The notes: a model not told the origin generated them from the letters alone. A stretch of DNA of 64,000 nucleotides from Ethanoligenens harbinense YUAN-3 (GCF_000178115.2 NC_014828.1:2679501-2743500), one strand, 5' to 3'. Positions 33,351 through 42,800 are shown, numbered from the stretch's first letter. Program-made: numbers and translations.

Positions 33351-34694
33351 TTACGCTTCTTCCGCGTGGTCATGGTCATGGTCGTGGTGCTGATGCTTGG
33401 GGTTGACGCCCTCCACCTCGGTGATCTCGGCGGAATTTTTGACCAGATCGATCGCACGGTTGATCTTGATGTCCCCCGTGATGGATTCCCGGTCGATGGC
33501 GGCTTTGATACGCTCGACTTCGGCCTTGTATTCTTCCGCCAACCGGCTGTATTCGGCTTCGATGTCCTCATCGGTGACGGTGAGGTTTTCCATCTGCCCG
33601 ATTTTTTCAAGCGCGAGCCGCAGTTTCACCTGGTGCTCCGCCTGTTCGCGGAACGTCTGGCGGAATTTCTCCATTTCCATACCCGCATACTGAAGGTAGG
33701 TCTGGAGGTTGAGGCCCTGTGACTGGAGCCGGTAATCGAAATCCTGCACATAGCTGTCGATGGAGCGTTCGAACATCACGTCGGGGATCTCGGCTTTCAG
33801 ACCTTCGACCACCTGATCGAGCAACTCTTCCTCGGCGTCGTTCTGCGCATGTTCGTCCTTGTGCTCCTGGATATGCTTGCGCACATCGTCTTTGTACGCC
33901 TCAAGGGTATCGAACTCGCTGACATCCTTGGCGAACTCATCGTCCAACTCCGGCAACTCGCGCTTTTTGATCTCGTTGAGCTTCACTTTGAAGACCGCCG
34001 GTTTGCCCGCCAGTTCCTCGGCCTGGTATTTCTCAGGGAACGTGACGTTCACATCGAACTCCTCGCCGGTTGTGTGGCCGACGATCTGGTCCTCGAAACC
34101 GGGGATAAACTGGCCGGAGCCCAGTTCCAGATCCTGCCCCACGGCTTTGCCGCCTTCAAACGGCACGCCATCCACGAAGCCCTCGAAATTGATGTTGGCG
34201 ATATCGCCTTTTTCGGCCGCGCGATCCTCCAGCGTGATGACGCGGGCATTGCGCTCGCGCACGCGGTTCAGTTCATTCTCCACATCCGCGTCGGTTGCTT
34301 TTTCAATATATTTTGTAGCCTTCAGGCCCTTATATGCGCCGATCTCCGCTTCGGGCTTCACCGTGACGGTGGCCTTGAACGTGAAGCCTTCGCCGTCCAC
34401 CTTGTCGATCTTGATGTCGGCACGATCCACCGGCTCAAGGCCGGCTTCTTTCACGGCTTCGTCATAGGCCAACGGGTACAGCGCGTTGATGGCGTCTTCA
34501 TAAAACACACCTTCGCCGTACAGCTTTTCGATCACGGAGCGCGGCGCATGCCCTTTGCGGAAACCGGGCACGTTCATCTTCGCCACGTTTTTCCGGTAGG
34601 CTTTCTGCACGGCCTCTTGAAATGTATCCTTTTCAACGGCTATTTCAAGCTCATATTGATTGGTAGCAACTTTATTCGAATTGGTGAGACTCAT
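33351..34694 (-). CDS. tig: trigger factor (ribosome-associated chaperone), His-rich tail
   Basis: 447 residues. Ribosome-binding N-domain with the GFRKGHAPR signature, FKBP-like prolyl isomerase domain around DIANINFEGFVDG, and a long helical C-domain. The last dozen or so residues, NPKHQHHDHDHDHAEEA, form a His/Asp-rich tail that could bind metal; this is unusual for trigger factor but known in other FKBPs such as SlyD. AGGAGG precedes the ATG at 34694; the upstream frame is not used. Confidence 0.97.
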   Translation of the reverse strand: MSLTNSNKVATNQYELEIAVEKDTFQEAVQKAYRKNVAKMNVPGFRKGHAPRSVIEKLYGEGVFYEDAINALYPLAYDEAVKEAGLEPVDRADIKIDKVDGEGFTFKATVTVKPEAEIGAYKGLKATKYIEKATDADVENELNRVRERNARVITLEDRAAEKGDIANINFEGFVDGVPFEGGKAVGQDLELGSGQFIPGFEDQIVGHTTGEEFDVNVTFPEKYQAEELAGKPAVFKVKLNEIKKRELPELDDEFAKDVSEFDTLEAYKDDVRKHIQEHKDEHAQNDAEEELLDQVVEGLKAEIPDVMFERSIDSYVQDFDYRLQSQGLNLQTYLQYAGMEMEKFRQTFREQAEHQVKLRLALEKIGQMENLTVTDEDIEAEYSRLAEEYKAEVERIKAAIDRESITGDIKINRAIDLVKNSAEITEVEGVNPKHQHHDHDHDHAEEA

Positions 34695-34730
34695 CCGACA
34701 TCCTCCTATATTTGACTGCTTATCTTGGCT

Positions 34731-34736
34731 ATTATA
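34731..34736 (-). promoter_or_regulatory. -10 element of tig-clpP-clpX
   Basis: Minus-strand TATAAT (34736-34731), with GTGGCA 18 bases upstream as a partial -35. No CtsR or CIRCE operator is visible. Confidence 0.5.
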
Positions 34737-34970
34737 GCACAACAGCAGCTGGGTTGCCACTATTTTTCGGTTTTTGCCCCTGAAAATTTTCCATGACCAG
34801 AGGGTACTTCATTATAATCCTTTTTGCGTATTTATTCAACTGTCTCAAGTCACAAATTCTACTAATTTTGTACGCTTTATCGTTCACCGTGCCGGCTGGC
34901 CCGTTTGACTTTCAACACGCTCGTGCTCATGCCATGGCGTCGGAGGGCGGGAAGACTGCTGAACCCACGC

Positions 34971-35002
34971 AAAAAATGCCCGGCGCGGCAGGCGACGGGC
35001 AT
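34971..35002 (-). terminator. terminator of the gerA operon
   Basis: Stem ATGCCCG (35002-34996) with CGGGCAT (34982-34976) followed by TTTTTT on the minus strand, 36 bases beyond the gerC stop. Confidence 0.75.
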
Positions 35003-35037
35003 CATCCGGTTCATGCTCTGCCCGACGGTCGCGGCAC

Positions 35038-36330
35038 TCAGGCATGCAGCGTAAAGGTGGACGATACATTGAGGATGGGCTTGAGGTCCTGGCCGGACAT
35101 CGGCCAGGTGTTCATCATGCCGCGCCACTGATCCGGCCGGAAACGGAAATAGTTGGTGCCGATGCGGAAAATGTCGGACTTTCCTCCGTAGAACGCCACG
35201 TCCAGCGCGCTTTGCACCTCGTGCCGGACCTGGCTGTTCTGCAAATCGACAATGGTTTTCTGGAATGCGGGGGAAGTTACATCCACACTGCCGTTCTGCA
35301 CATCCACAAGCGCCGTTCGGAACGAGATATCAAATGTATACGTCTTGGGCTGCACGGTCAGGCTGGAAGAGTTGCCCTTGATTTCCACGCCGACTTTCAG
35401 ACCGTTGGGCAGCGTCAGCGTGAGGACGCCCCCCACGGCGCCGCTGCGTGTCCATAAAAAGCCGCGCGTCTGGTTCGGCGTCATGAAGGTGGCAAACTGT
35501 GCGTCTTTGTTGAAAACGGCGGTGCGCTCAACCTCCAGCACTTCTTTGTTCTGCATGTCCTGCGACGATCCGCCCCCCGAACTGCTCGACCCACCTCCGC
35601 CGCCTCCGGAGCTGCCGTCCGACGAGGAGGTGGAACCGCCGCCCGACGAGGAGGATGTGCCGCCGGAAGAAGAACTCGAGCTGCTTTTACCGGGGTTGGC
35701 TCCCGGAGAACTGGTGGAACCGCCGAAAACATTGCCGCTTGGATTATAGGTGCGGTGGATAATGGTGGGCATAAAAATCGCGTCGCTTTTGGTCGCCACC
35801 CGTTCGACCAGCTCGCCGAGCTGCATATCCATGATCTTGGAGTTGTAGGTCTCGTTCATGGCCACGCGCTCCAGATACTTCGCCGTAATAACGCCGTTCG
35901 GGTTTTTGGCCGTCAGAATATCCGCCGCGCGGCCTTCCGCCATGAACACGCGCTGCCCCATGCGCAACTCATGGTTTCGCGAGAAAAAGTCCAAAATGGG
36001 CGAAAGGCCTTTGCGGCAAACGGCCGAACCCAGTATCAGGGCGCGCTCGTTGGAATAATACAGCCTTTTGCCGGACTGCACGGTGGCATTGCGGGAGCAG
36101 TCGAACAGGTTTGCACCGCTTGTCTGCAAGATATCCACGTCTTCGCCGCCCGTCTGCGTCTGGGACTGGAAGATCTGAAAGGTCACCTGATACTCCCCGT
36201 TCGGCAGCAGGTCCACCCCAAGGCCTTCAATGATATCCATGTCCTTCAGTTCCCTGGATTCCGTGCAACCGGTCATGACAACCAGAGCCGCACACAGAAG
36301 CAGAACCGCTGCGGCCTTAAGCCATTTCAT
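35038..36330 (-). CDS. gerC: Ger(x)C-family spore germination lipoprotein
   Basis: 430-residue C-subunit of a GerA-type nutrient germinant receptor. A lipobox LVVMTGC gives a lipoprotein. The GerC core follows (RELKDMDIIEGLGVD, ERALILG, RVFMAEGRAADIL) and the C-terminal domain is complete. Between the two halves is an about 60-residue almost pure Ser/Gly insert (encoded around 35560-35735), absent from typical GerC. It overlaps gerB by 14 bases. In spores it would sit on the outer face of the inner membrane. Confidence 0.93.
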   Translation of the reverse strand: MKWLKAAAVLLLCAALVVMTGCTESRELKDMDIIEGLGVDLLPNGEYQVTFQIFQSQTQTGGEDVDILQTSGANLFDCSRNATVQSGKRLYYSNERALILGSAVCRKGLSPILDFFSRNHELRMGQRVFMAEGRAADILTAKNPNGVITAKYLERVAMNETYNSKIMDMQLGELVERVATKSDAIFMPTIIHRTYNPSGNVFGGSTSSPGANPGKSSSSSSSGGTSSSSGGGSTSSSDGSSGGGGGGSSSSGGGSSQDMQNKEVLEVERTAVFNKDAQFATFMTPNQTRGFLWTRSGAVGGVLTLTLPNGLKVGVEIKGNSSSLTVQPKTYTFDISFRTALVDVQNGSVDVTSPAFQKTIVDLQNSQVRHEVQSALDVAFYGGKSDIFRIGTNYFRFRPDQWRGMMNTWPMSGQDLKPILNVSSTFTLHA

Positions 36331-37432
36331 GCGCCGTCCCCTTTCCCCGCACGATCCGGTCCCCGATCAGCAGGATCAGCGGCAGCACGATCATGCCCAT
36401 CAGATTCGCGCCCGTAAAAAACCAGTTTAAGGCGTACTGGGTGGCTATGTTATCATAATTCTGCAAGAAAAAAGTTGCCGCTGAATCCAAGATACCGACA
36501 AGGATCACGATAACCTTGCGGTGTTTACGCAGCCCGATTTTTTCCAGGCATTGTATCTGAAAGTACAGAAACAACGATACGGTCAGCACCATGTTCAGCA
36601 TCCACGGCATGCTGTACAGTGGGTCGAGCCTGTCAAATACGCTGACGGTGGACTGCGCCGCGAGATATTCGAGAGGGAAAAACTGCCTGGCGCCAAAAGG
36701 CCCCAGCACAGCAATGCACAGCACATAAAGCACAACCATCAGAACAAGCATGAGCAGGTTCCACTTGGCAAATACCTTACCCAGCTTAATACTGCTTTTG
36801 AAAAACGAGGCACAGAACGCCAGATAGATAATGCCTACATTCCCGTTGAACTGCGCAATCAGTTCGTTTACAAAGATGCCGGGGCCGTTAAAAAACAGCG
36901 GCAGCAAAAAGCGCGGCCCTATCGATGGCCGAATGGACGGGATCAACGTGCAGACAAGCAAAACCATGATGCCCGCATAGAACGCAAAAACGATGGTGCC
37001 AAACCGCACAATGCTTTCGAACCCTTTGGCGGCGATATAAACCGTGATCGCCAGAAGCGGCAGCAGGATCGCGTAAACTTTTGCCTCCTCAAGCACCGTG
37101 TCGTTGATATAGTAGCGGGTCGTCATCTGCGTAACAATGTTGCTCCATCCAAATAACAGAAAATAGAACGTCGCGGTCACGATCCCGGCCCCGCGCCCAA
37201 AGATATTGGTCGCGCATTCCACCAGATCCTTCCCCCTATGCCGCTTGAGCAGAGCAAGCAGCGGGAGAGCGGTGAGCAGATTGAGCAAAAAAGCGGCCAG
37301 CAGAGCCGGGAGAACATCCTGTATCGAACGCCCCGCATGCAGGGAAATAAGATGCACCGTGGAAAACAAGATGCGGGTAACGGCAAGCGTGACAATGACC
37401 TGGCCGGGCGAAACATAACTTTGCTTCTCCAT
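36317..37432 (-). CDS. gerB: GerB-type spore germination permease subunit
   Basis: 371-residue amino-acid-permease-like protein (endospore germination permease family) with about ten membrane helices, the germinant-sensing B-subunit. Starts MEKQSYVSPGQVIVTLAVTR, in line with the family. The ATG at 37432 is 13 bases after the gerA stop. Upstream in-frame codons overlap gerA and are not used. Confidence 0.94.
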   Translation of the reverse strand: MEKQSYVSPGQVIVTLAVTRILFSTVHLISLHAGRSIQDVLPALLAAFLLNLLTALPLLALLKRHRGKDLVECATNIFGRGAGIVTATFYFLLFGWSNIVTQMTTRYYINDTVLEEAKVYAILLPLLAITVYIAAKGFESIVRFGTIVFAFYAGIMVLLVCTLIPSIRPSIGPRFLLPLFFNGPGIFVNELIAQFNGNVGIIYLAFCASFFKSSIKLGKVFAKWNLLMLVLMVVLYVLCIAVLGPFGARQFFPLEYLAAQSTVSVFDRLDPLYSMPWMLNMVLTVSLFLYFQIQCLEKIGLRKHRKVIVILVGILDSAATFFLQNYDNIATQYALNWFFTGANLMGMIVLPLILLIGDRIVRGKGTAHEMA

Positions 37433-37445
37433 CTCATATCCCCTA

Positions 37446-38981
37446 CTATTCCATATTCGAGCCTTTGAAGTTCTGCGTCCGGTATGTTTTGTTGTTGAGC
37501 ACTTTCCACGGCGCACGGAAAACAACATCGCGCTGGGCAAACAGGTCAAACGGGGCAATCGCCGACAGATATGGCGCATCGTACGACTTGATGCTACACA
37601 TCATCACCATAAAAAAAGAAAAACCGATCACGATCCCGTAGAAACCGGCCATGCCAGCCAACAGAATATACGCAAACCGCATAATAACACCAGGCTCGTA
37701 CAGCGTGGGAACCACCAACGAAGTCGTTGCCGTGAGCGCGACGATGATGACCATCGGCGCGCCGATCAGCCCCGCCGAAACCGCCGCCTGCCCGATCAGA
37801 AACGCGCCCACGATGTTGAGGGCGGAGCCAAGCTGCCGGGGCGCGCGCAGGCCCGCTTCCCGCAGCGACTCATAGATCACCTGCATCAAAAACGCCTCGA
37901 AGGTCAACGCAAACGGCGTGTTCTGCTCGGCCTGCGCCAGCGTGAACAAAAGCTGTGTGGGCAGCAGTTCCTGATGGAAACTGCCGATCGCCACATACAT
38001 ACCCGGCAGAAAAACCGAAATATAAAATGAGATGTATTTGAGCACCCTCGTGAAGGTCCCATAATAAAAGCTGGTCGCATAGTCATCCACACTGGTGAAA
38101 TTGTCCACAAACAAATGCGGAACAAAAAGGGCCATCGGCGTGCCGTCCACCATGATGCCCACGCGCCCCTCATTGAGCTTGGCGCAGAGCGTATCCGGCC
38201 GCTCGGTGTACCCCACCGTGGAAAACAGAGTCAGCTTTTCTTCAAAAAAAGGCTGGATCATGCCGGATTCCAGCACGACGTCCATATCGAGTTCCCGCAG
38301 GCGCTTGCGTACCGTTTCCAGCGTCGTGTCGGCCACCGTGCCTTTGACATACGCCAGGCAAACCTCCGTTTTGCTGCTCTCGCCCAAAACATAGGTTTCA
38401 AATTTGAGATTCGACGTCTTCATCCGCCTGCGCATCATCATGATGTTGATGCGCAGCGCTTCCACAAACCCCTCGCGCGACCCGCGAAGCAGGCGGTCGC
38501 GGTTTGGCTCGTCGATCCCGCGTATTTTAAAACCCTGCAGGCCGAACACCATGGCCTTGGCGTAGCCGTCGATAAGCAGGGCGGCAAAGCCCGACATCAT
38601 CAGCCACTCCACTTCTTCCAGACTGAACACCTCATGCTGGTCTGCGGAAGACAGCACGCAGTCGCGCACCCACGCGTAAAACGGCTCCCCTTCCGTAACC
38701 CCCTTGGGTCTTCTCGCCTGCGAAAGCGGAACGAGCACGGCTTCGGACAACACCATTTTATCCACCATGTTATCAATATACATCAACTGGCACTGATGCC
38801 CGCAAAATGTCAGCTCTTTATGCACATAGTCGGCCGTATCGGCCAGCCTGCCGTTGAAATACACCATGTTATCGGTCAGCGAGGCACTGATGGGCGTATA
38901 AGCCGCGGGCTGATCGCCGAGCCCTCTCGACGCCTTGACCTTGCGCCAGATGTTGATTTTGGTCCACCATTCCTTGATCAT
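37446..38981 (-). CDS. gerA: GerA-type spore germination protein (A subunit)
   Basis: About 511 residues with soluble N-terminal domains (SLTDNMVYFNGRLAD, VLSEAVLVP, GREGF-like SREGFVEALR) and a C-terminal block of about five or six membrane helices. The A-subunit of the receptor, now thought to form the ion channel. The frame runs to an ATG at 39056, but that start has no ribosome binding site and would overlap a sigma-G-like promoter; the ATG at 38981 (MIKEWWTKIN) has AAAGGCGGACGGA before it and I prefer it. Confidence 0.92.
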   Translation of the reverse strand: MIKEWWTKINIWRKVKASRGLGDQPAAYTPISASLTDNMVYFNGRLADTADYVHKELTFCGHQCQLMYIDNMVDKMVLSEAVLVPLSQARRPKGVTEGEPFYAWVRDCVLSSADQHEVFSLEEVEWLMMSGFAALLIDGYAKAMVFGLQGFKIRGIDEPNRDRLLRGSREGFVEALRINIMMMRRRMKTSNLKFETYVLGESSKTEVCLAYVKGTVADTTLETVRKRLRELDMDVVLESGMIQPFFEEKLTLFSTVGYTERPDTLCAKLNEGRVGIMVDGTPMALFVPHLFVDNFTSVDDYATSFYYGTFTRVLKYISFYISVFLPGMYVAIGSFHQELLPTQLLFTLAQAEQNTPFALTFEAFLMQVIYESLREAGLRAPRQLGSALNIVGAFLIGQAAVSAGLIGAPMVIIVALTATTSLVVPTLYEPGVIMRFAYILLAGMAGFYGIVIGFSFFMVMMCSIKSYDAPYLSAIAPFDLFAQRDVVFRAPWKVLNNKTYRTQNFKGSNME

Positions 38982-39025
38982 TCCGTCCGCCTTTCCGGCG
39001 ATCGATCGCCAGCCGTTCTCACTGA

Positions 39026-39055
39026 TGGTATAACCATCCAAAAAGGTTTTATACA
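39026..39055 (-). promoter_or_regulatory. candidate sigma-G promoter of gerA-gerB-gerC
   Basis: Minus-strand TGTATA (39055-39050), 17-bp spacer, TATACCA (39032-39026); compared with TGAATA and CATACTA these match 5 of 6 and 5 of 7. gerA operons are forespore (sigma-G) genes in Bacillus. Confidence 0.4.
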
Positions 39056-39087
39056 TTGCGGGCGGACGGGAACATCTCGCAAAAGCA

Positions 39088-39120
39088 CAGGCCGGCTCCC
39101 CTTTTCGGGAAGCCGGCCTG
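39088..39120 (-). terminator. terminator of glyS
   Basis: 13-bp stem with one mismatch (39088-39100 with 39107-39119), then TGCTTTTG on the minus strand, about 60 bases beyond the stop. Confidence 0.75.
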
Positions 39121-39181
39121 CCTTGCTCCGGCCTGCGCGGCCGGAATATTTTATAAAACGCTCACGAACGACGCGTTCGCG

Positions 39182-40561
39182 TCAAAACTCCAGATGGTCC
39201 AGCACGTACTGCTTGACGGCGCCGATGGAAATGCGTTCCTGTTTCATGGAATCGCGGTCGCGCACGGTCACGCAGCCGTCGTTCTGGGAGTCAAAATCAT
39301 AGGTGATGCAGAACGGCGTGCCGATCTCATCCTGCCTGCGGTAGCGCTTGCCGATGGAACCGGCATCGTCGTACTCTGTGGGAAACGATTTACTGAGCTC
39401 CGAATAGACCAGCAGCGCGGCATCGCCCAGCTTTTTGGAAAGCGGCAGCACGGCAGCCTTATACGGTGCCAGCGCCGGGTGCAGATGCAACACGGTGCGC
39501 ACGTCTTTTTCGCCCACGGCCTCCTCGTCATAGGCGTTGATGAGAAAGGCCAGCGCCACGCGGTCGGCGCCCAGAGAAGGCTCGATGACATACGGCACAT
39601 ACCGTTCGTTGGTCTCCGGGTCAAAATAATCCAGATCCTTGCCGCTCTGGCGGATATGCGCGTTCAGGTCGTAATCCGTACGGTCGGCAATGCCCCAAAG
39701 TTCGCCCCAGCCAAATGGGAAGCGAAACTCGATGTCGGTCGTCGCTTTGGAATAAAAGCTCAGCTCCTCCGCCTCGTGATCGCGCAGGCGAATGCCGTCT
39801 TCCGTCAGCCCCAAGGCGAGCAGCCAGTTTTTGCAGGTATCTTTCCAATAATAGAACCACTCGAGGTCGGTACCCGGTTTGCAGAAAAATTCCAGTTCCA
39901 TCTGCTCGAACTCACGGGTGCGGAACGTGAAGTTTCCCGGCGTGATCTCGTTGCGGAATGATTTGCCGATCTGCCCGATGCCGAACGGTACTTTCCGCCG
40001 GGTGGTACGCTGCACGTTCAAAAAGTTGACGAAGATGCCCTGCGCCGTTTCGGGGCGCAGATAGATCTGCGCTTTGGCGTCTTCGGTAACGCCCTGGTAG
40101 GTGCGGAACATGAGATTGAAGCTGCGGATATCGGTGAAATGGACCGACCCGCAAACCGGGCACTTGATGCCGTGCTGCTCAATGTATTCCTGCATCTGCT
40201 CAAAGCTCCAGCCGTTTGGGGAAACTCCGGCGGCGTCTTCAATCAGCTTATCCGCGCGGTGCCTTGTCTTGCAGTCTTTGCAGTCCATCAGCGGATCGGA
40301 AAAATTGCCGACATGGCCGGTCGCGACCCAGACCTGCGGGTTCATGAGGATGGCGCTGTCCAGCCCCACGTTGTAAGGGGATTCCTGAATGAATTTTTTC
40401 CACCACGCGCGCTTGACGTTGTTTTTGAACTCCACGCCCAACGGGCCGTAATCCCATGTGTTTGCCAGGCCGCCATAGATTTCCGAACCCGGATAGATGT
40501 AGCCCCTGCCCTTGCAGAGCGCCACGATTTTCTCCATGCTTTTCTCGCTGTTTGCCAGCAT
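39182..40561 (-). CDS. glyS: glycyl-tRNA synthetase (alpha2 class II type)
   Basis: 459-residue single-chain GlyRS. Catalytic motifs include [11 protein letters not shown], the zinc-like [16 protein letters not shown] insertion with a matching [38 protein letters not shown] split across motif 2, and [10 protein letters not shown] (motif 3). The ATG at 40561 follows GGAGGC. It is not the alpha/beta two-subunit type (glyQ-glyS). The leader is short and shows no T-box, unlike many Firmicute tRNA-synthetase genes. Confidence 0.97.
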   Translation of the reverse strand: MLANSEKSMEKIVALCKGRGYIYPGSEIYGGLANTWDYGPLGVEFKNNVKRAWWKKFIQESPYNVGLDSAILMNPQVWVATGHVGNFSDPLMDCKDCKTRHRADKLIEDAAGVSPNGWSFEQMQEYIEQHGIKCPVCGSVHFTDIRSFNLMFRTYQGVTEDAKAQIYLRPETAQGIFVNFLNVQRTTRRKVPFGIGQIGKSFRNEITPGNFTFRTREFEQMELEFFCKPGTDLEWFYYWKDTCKNWLLALGLTEDGIRLRDHEAEELSFYSKATTDIEFRFPFGWGELWGIADRTDYDLNAHIRQSGKDLDYFDPETNERYVPYVIEPSLGADRVALAFLINAYDEEAVGEKDVRTVLHLHPALAPYKAAVLPLSKKLGDAALLVYSELSKSFPTEYDDAGSIGKRYRRQDEIGTPFCITYDFDSQNDGCVTVRDRDSMKQERISIGAVKQYVLDHLEF

Positions 40562-40627
40562 CCTGATGCCTCCAAAAAAAATGTGGGCCGCCAAAGCCGC
40601 CCCGTTTCCTGCCATATTCCGTAAATC

Positions 40628-40660
40628 AAACCGGCAGCGGCCAGATCGTCCCGCCGGTTT
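40628..40660 (-). other. hairpin in the glyS leader
   Basis: AAACCGGC (40628-40635) can pair with GCCGGTTT (40653-40660), and a T8 run lies directly before the Shine-Dalgarno. It may terminate motAB read-through or attenuate glyS; neither is shown. Confidence 0.35.
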
Positions 40661-40673
40661 CCGCTCAATTTAT

Positions 40674-40702
40674 AGTTTAGCAACCAGCCGCCGCAAAGTC
40701 AA
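40674..40702 (-). promoter_or_regulatory. sigma-A promoter of glyS
   Basis: TTGACT (40702-40697), 17-bp spacer, TAAACT (40679-40674), just beyond the motB stop. Confidence 0.7.
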
Positions 40703-40709
40703 GGAGTTC

Positions 40710-41489
40710 CTATTTGCCCACGGCGGATTCCAACTGTGTCACGTCGATGACCTGGTCTGCCGTCAGGTTGGAAAGACTCTTGTAGATGGTGATGACCACC
40801 CGGCGGTTTTTCGCCTTATTGGCGGGAGTATCGTTGGGTGCCACCGGCACCGTATCTCCCCGCCCCATGGCGGCGATCTTGGCCGCATCGAGGCCCCTGC
40901 CGATCAGCGCGCGCTCCACATTGTCCGCCCTGGCCGAGCTGAGCTCGATGTTATCCTGAAACTGCGCGTTGTGGATGGGATCGGAGTCCGTGTGCCCCTC
41001 CACGATGATGAGCGCATAATTCACCTGCTTGAGCGCGTCCCCGATCCGAAGCACCAGATCCTGCCCGGGCTGGTTCATCACGGCCGAACCCGGCGTATAG
41101 AGCGTGTTGTCCTTGAGCGTGATGACCAGACCCTTGGAGGTGGAAGAAAGATCCACATTCTTTTGCAAGCCTGCCTGCGCCACCAGTTTGGTCACCTGAT
41201 CGTACAGACTGGACCAGTCCTGCACCTGCGAGATGACCTCCGACGTTGTGGAAGTATTGCTCATAGTAATATTGGTGCTGTTCGTATTCTGGGAGACCGG
41301 GCTCTGCTGCACCGCCTGCTGCGAGGCATTGAACCCTTTTCGGATGGCTTCCGCAACCTGCGAGGCCTTCTGCACGTCGGTCTTGCTCATGGCATAGAGG
41401 ATGATAAACAGGATCAGCAGCAGGTTCATCAGGTCGGAATACGGCAGCAGCCATCGCTCCGAATTGTCTTTTTCAGGCGGTCTTTTCAT
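40710..41489 (-). CDS. motB: flagellar motor stator protein MotB
   Basis: 259 residues. One membrane helix near the N-terminus carries the proton- or sodium-binding Asp (D19 in LPYSDLMNLLL). A Ser/Thr/Asn-rich plug/linker follows, then an OmpA-like peptidoglycan-binding domain with VEGHTDSDP, NIELSSARADNV and RGDTVPV. It lies 33 bases after motA and completes the stator. Confidence 0.95.
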   Translation of the reverse strand: MKRPPEKDNSERWLLPYSDLMNLLLILFIILYAMSKTDVQKASQVAEAIRKGFNASQQAVQQSPVSQNTNSTNITMSNTSTTSEVISQVQDWSSLYDQVTKLVAQAGLQKNVDLSSTSKGLVITLKDNTLYTPGSAVMNQPGQDLVLRIGDALKQVNYALIIVEGHTDSDPIHNAQFQDNIELSSARADNVERALIGRGLDAAKIAAMGRGDTVPVAPNDTPANKAKNRRVVITIYKSLSNLTADQVIDVTQLESAVGK

Positions 41490-41522
41490 GAAACGTTCTC
41501 CTTAGAAACGCGGCGCGCGGGG

Positions 41523-42323
41523 TCAGGCTTCCGTACCGGCCGGCCGTTCCGCCCCTTTGGCCTGGCCCTTTTTACCGATCTCGCCCACTTTGGCATTCAG
41601 CCTGTCCCGCAGGCGGGCGGCCGGCTCACCGGCCTGAATCGCCATCAGTCCCTCCATCACGATCTCCTGGTGCTCCGCCTCGTGCATGGCGGTCACTTTC
41701 ATCTGGTTGCCAAGCGGCAGCCAGATGAGGTTACCGATGCCCACGCCGTACATCGTGGCAATGAACGCGCCGGCGATCTCGGTACCGATCTTGCTGGTGT
41801 CGCTGCCCATATGCCCCAGCACCGTCGTCATGCCCATAACGGTGCCGAGCACGCCCATGGTGGGCGATGTGCCGCCCATGCCTTCCATCACTTTGGCCGC
41901 GTCTTCCACGTTCTTGAAGTTGGCCTCGATCTCATTGTTGAGCAATTGTTTGAGAAACTCCGGGTCCGCACCGTCGGCAATGTAGCCCAGCCCTTTTTTG
42001 ATGAACGGGTCCTTGATTTTGTCTGCCTCGCTTTCCAGCGAAAGCAGCCCGTCGCGCCGCGCCTTGTTGGCGATCTCACACATCATGTCAATGAGCTTCG
42101 GGTAATCGTGCTTTTTCTGAAACATCATGGTTTTGAACGCGCCGGGGATGCGTTTGATGTTGGCGATGGGGAAACTGATGAATGCCGAGCCAATGGTGCC
42201 CCCGACCACGATCATGAACGCCGGGAGCTTCAGCAGATTGGTCAGCACACCGCCTTCCTGGGTAAACCCCATCAGAACGCCGCCGAACGCAACAACAAGA
42301 CCTATAATCAATGTGATGTTCAT
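41523..42323 (-). CDS. motA: flagellar motor stator protein MotA
   Basis: 266 residues with four membrane helices, the MotA/TolQ/ExbB signature around GMGGTSPTMGVLGTVMG in helix 3 and a cytoplasmic loop of charged residues (FKTMMFQKKHDYPKL). GGGAGC precedes the ATG at 42323. C-terminal tail is basic and extends past the family core. Confidence 0.95.
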   Translation of the reverse strand: MNITLIIGLVVAFGGVLMGFTQEGGVLTNLLKLPAFMIVVGGTIGSAFISFPIANIKRIPGAFKTMMFQKKHDYPKLIDMMCEIANKARRDGLLSLESEADKIKDPFIKKGLGYIADGADPEFLKQLLNNEIEANFKNVEDAAKVMEGMGGTSPTMGVLGTVMGMTTVLGHMGSDTSKIGTEIAGAFIATMYGVGIGNLIWLPLGNQMKVTAMHEAEHQEIVMEGLMAIQAGEPAARLRDRLNAKVGEIGKKGQAKGAERPAGTEA

Positions 42324-42391
42324 AAAAAGCTCCCATCCGCCGCTTCGCACCGGCCGGCGGCCGGAAAAAACGTCATGGCGGCGCATACACG

Positions 42392-42421
42392 ATTCTATTC
42401 TTTAAAACACAAGCCGGACAA
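42392..42421 (-). promoter_or_regulatory. possible promoter of motA-motB
   Basis: TTGTCC (42421-42416), 18-bp spacer, TAGAAT (42397-42392) on the minus strand. No sigma-D match is seen here. Confidence 0.4.
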
Positions 42422-42452
42422 ACGGGGCCGACGGCACGGCGCCCGCGTTGTT

Positions 42453-42800
42453 TCAGCGTTTCCGGTCCATCAACTGACCCTGCGACAGATCGAACCGGCT
42501 GTTCTGGTAGAGAAGCAGGTTTTTGGACTTGGCCTCGTACGCGCCGATGTCTTTGCGGTACCGCTCCAAAAGCGCCTGCGTGTCGGCCAGCACCTGCCTG
42601 TCCAGCTCCGCGGCGCGCGCGAGCAGCTTTTTCTGCGCCGGCATGAGAGCCACGCCCGGCCCGCACAGCCGCTCCAGGCATTGCCGACGGGTCTCCAGCG
42701 TCTGGGCAATCTCCTCCATATTTTCGCCGCGCACAGCCTGCACGAGCTGCTCGGTCATTTTAAGCACCAGTTCGCAATCCTGATTTTTCATATATTCCAT
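42453..42800 (-). CDS. FliT-like flagellar chaperone
   Basis: 115-residue helical protein directly downstream of fliS, where the FliD export chaperone FliT lies in Bacillus and enterics. Sequence similarity to FliT/FlgN is weak by eye; the assignment rests on size, helical heptad-like character and position. The last gene before motA. Confidence 0.65.
   Translation of the reverse strand: MEYMKNQDCELVLKMTEQLVQAVRGENMEEIAQTLETRRQCLERLCGPGVALMPAQKKLLARAAELDRQVLADTQALLERYRKDIGAYEAKSKNLLLYQNSRFDLSQGQLMDRKR

Larger units (their letters stand above)
34695..35037. other. intergenic region between tig and gerC
   Basis: Holds the tig promoter region on the left and the gerC terminator on the right. 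No gene is seen. A rightward 112-codon frame (34793-35131) has no ribosome binding site and runs into gerC antisense. Confidence 0.5.

Noticed and set aside
35044-35749. Proline- and acid-rich rightward frames over the gerC Ser/Gly insert
   Set aside because: They are antisense translations of the repetitive Ser/Gly codons, not a real proline-rich protein.
40562-40673. T-box riboswitch upstream of glyS
   Set aside because: Too short, and no GGTGG-type antiterminator consensus could be found.
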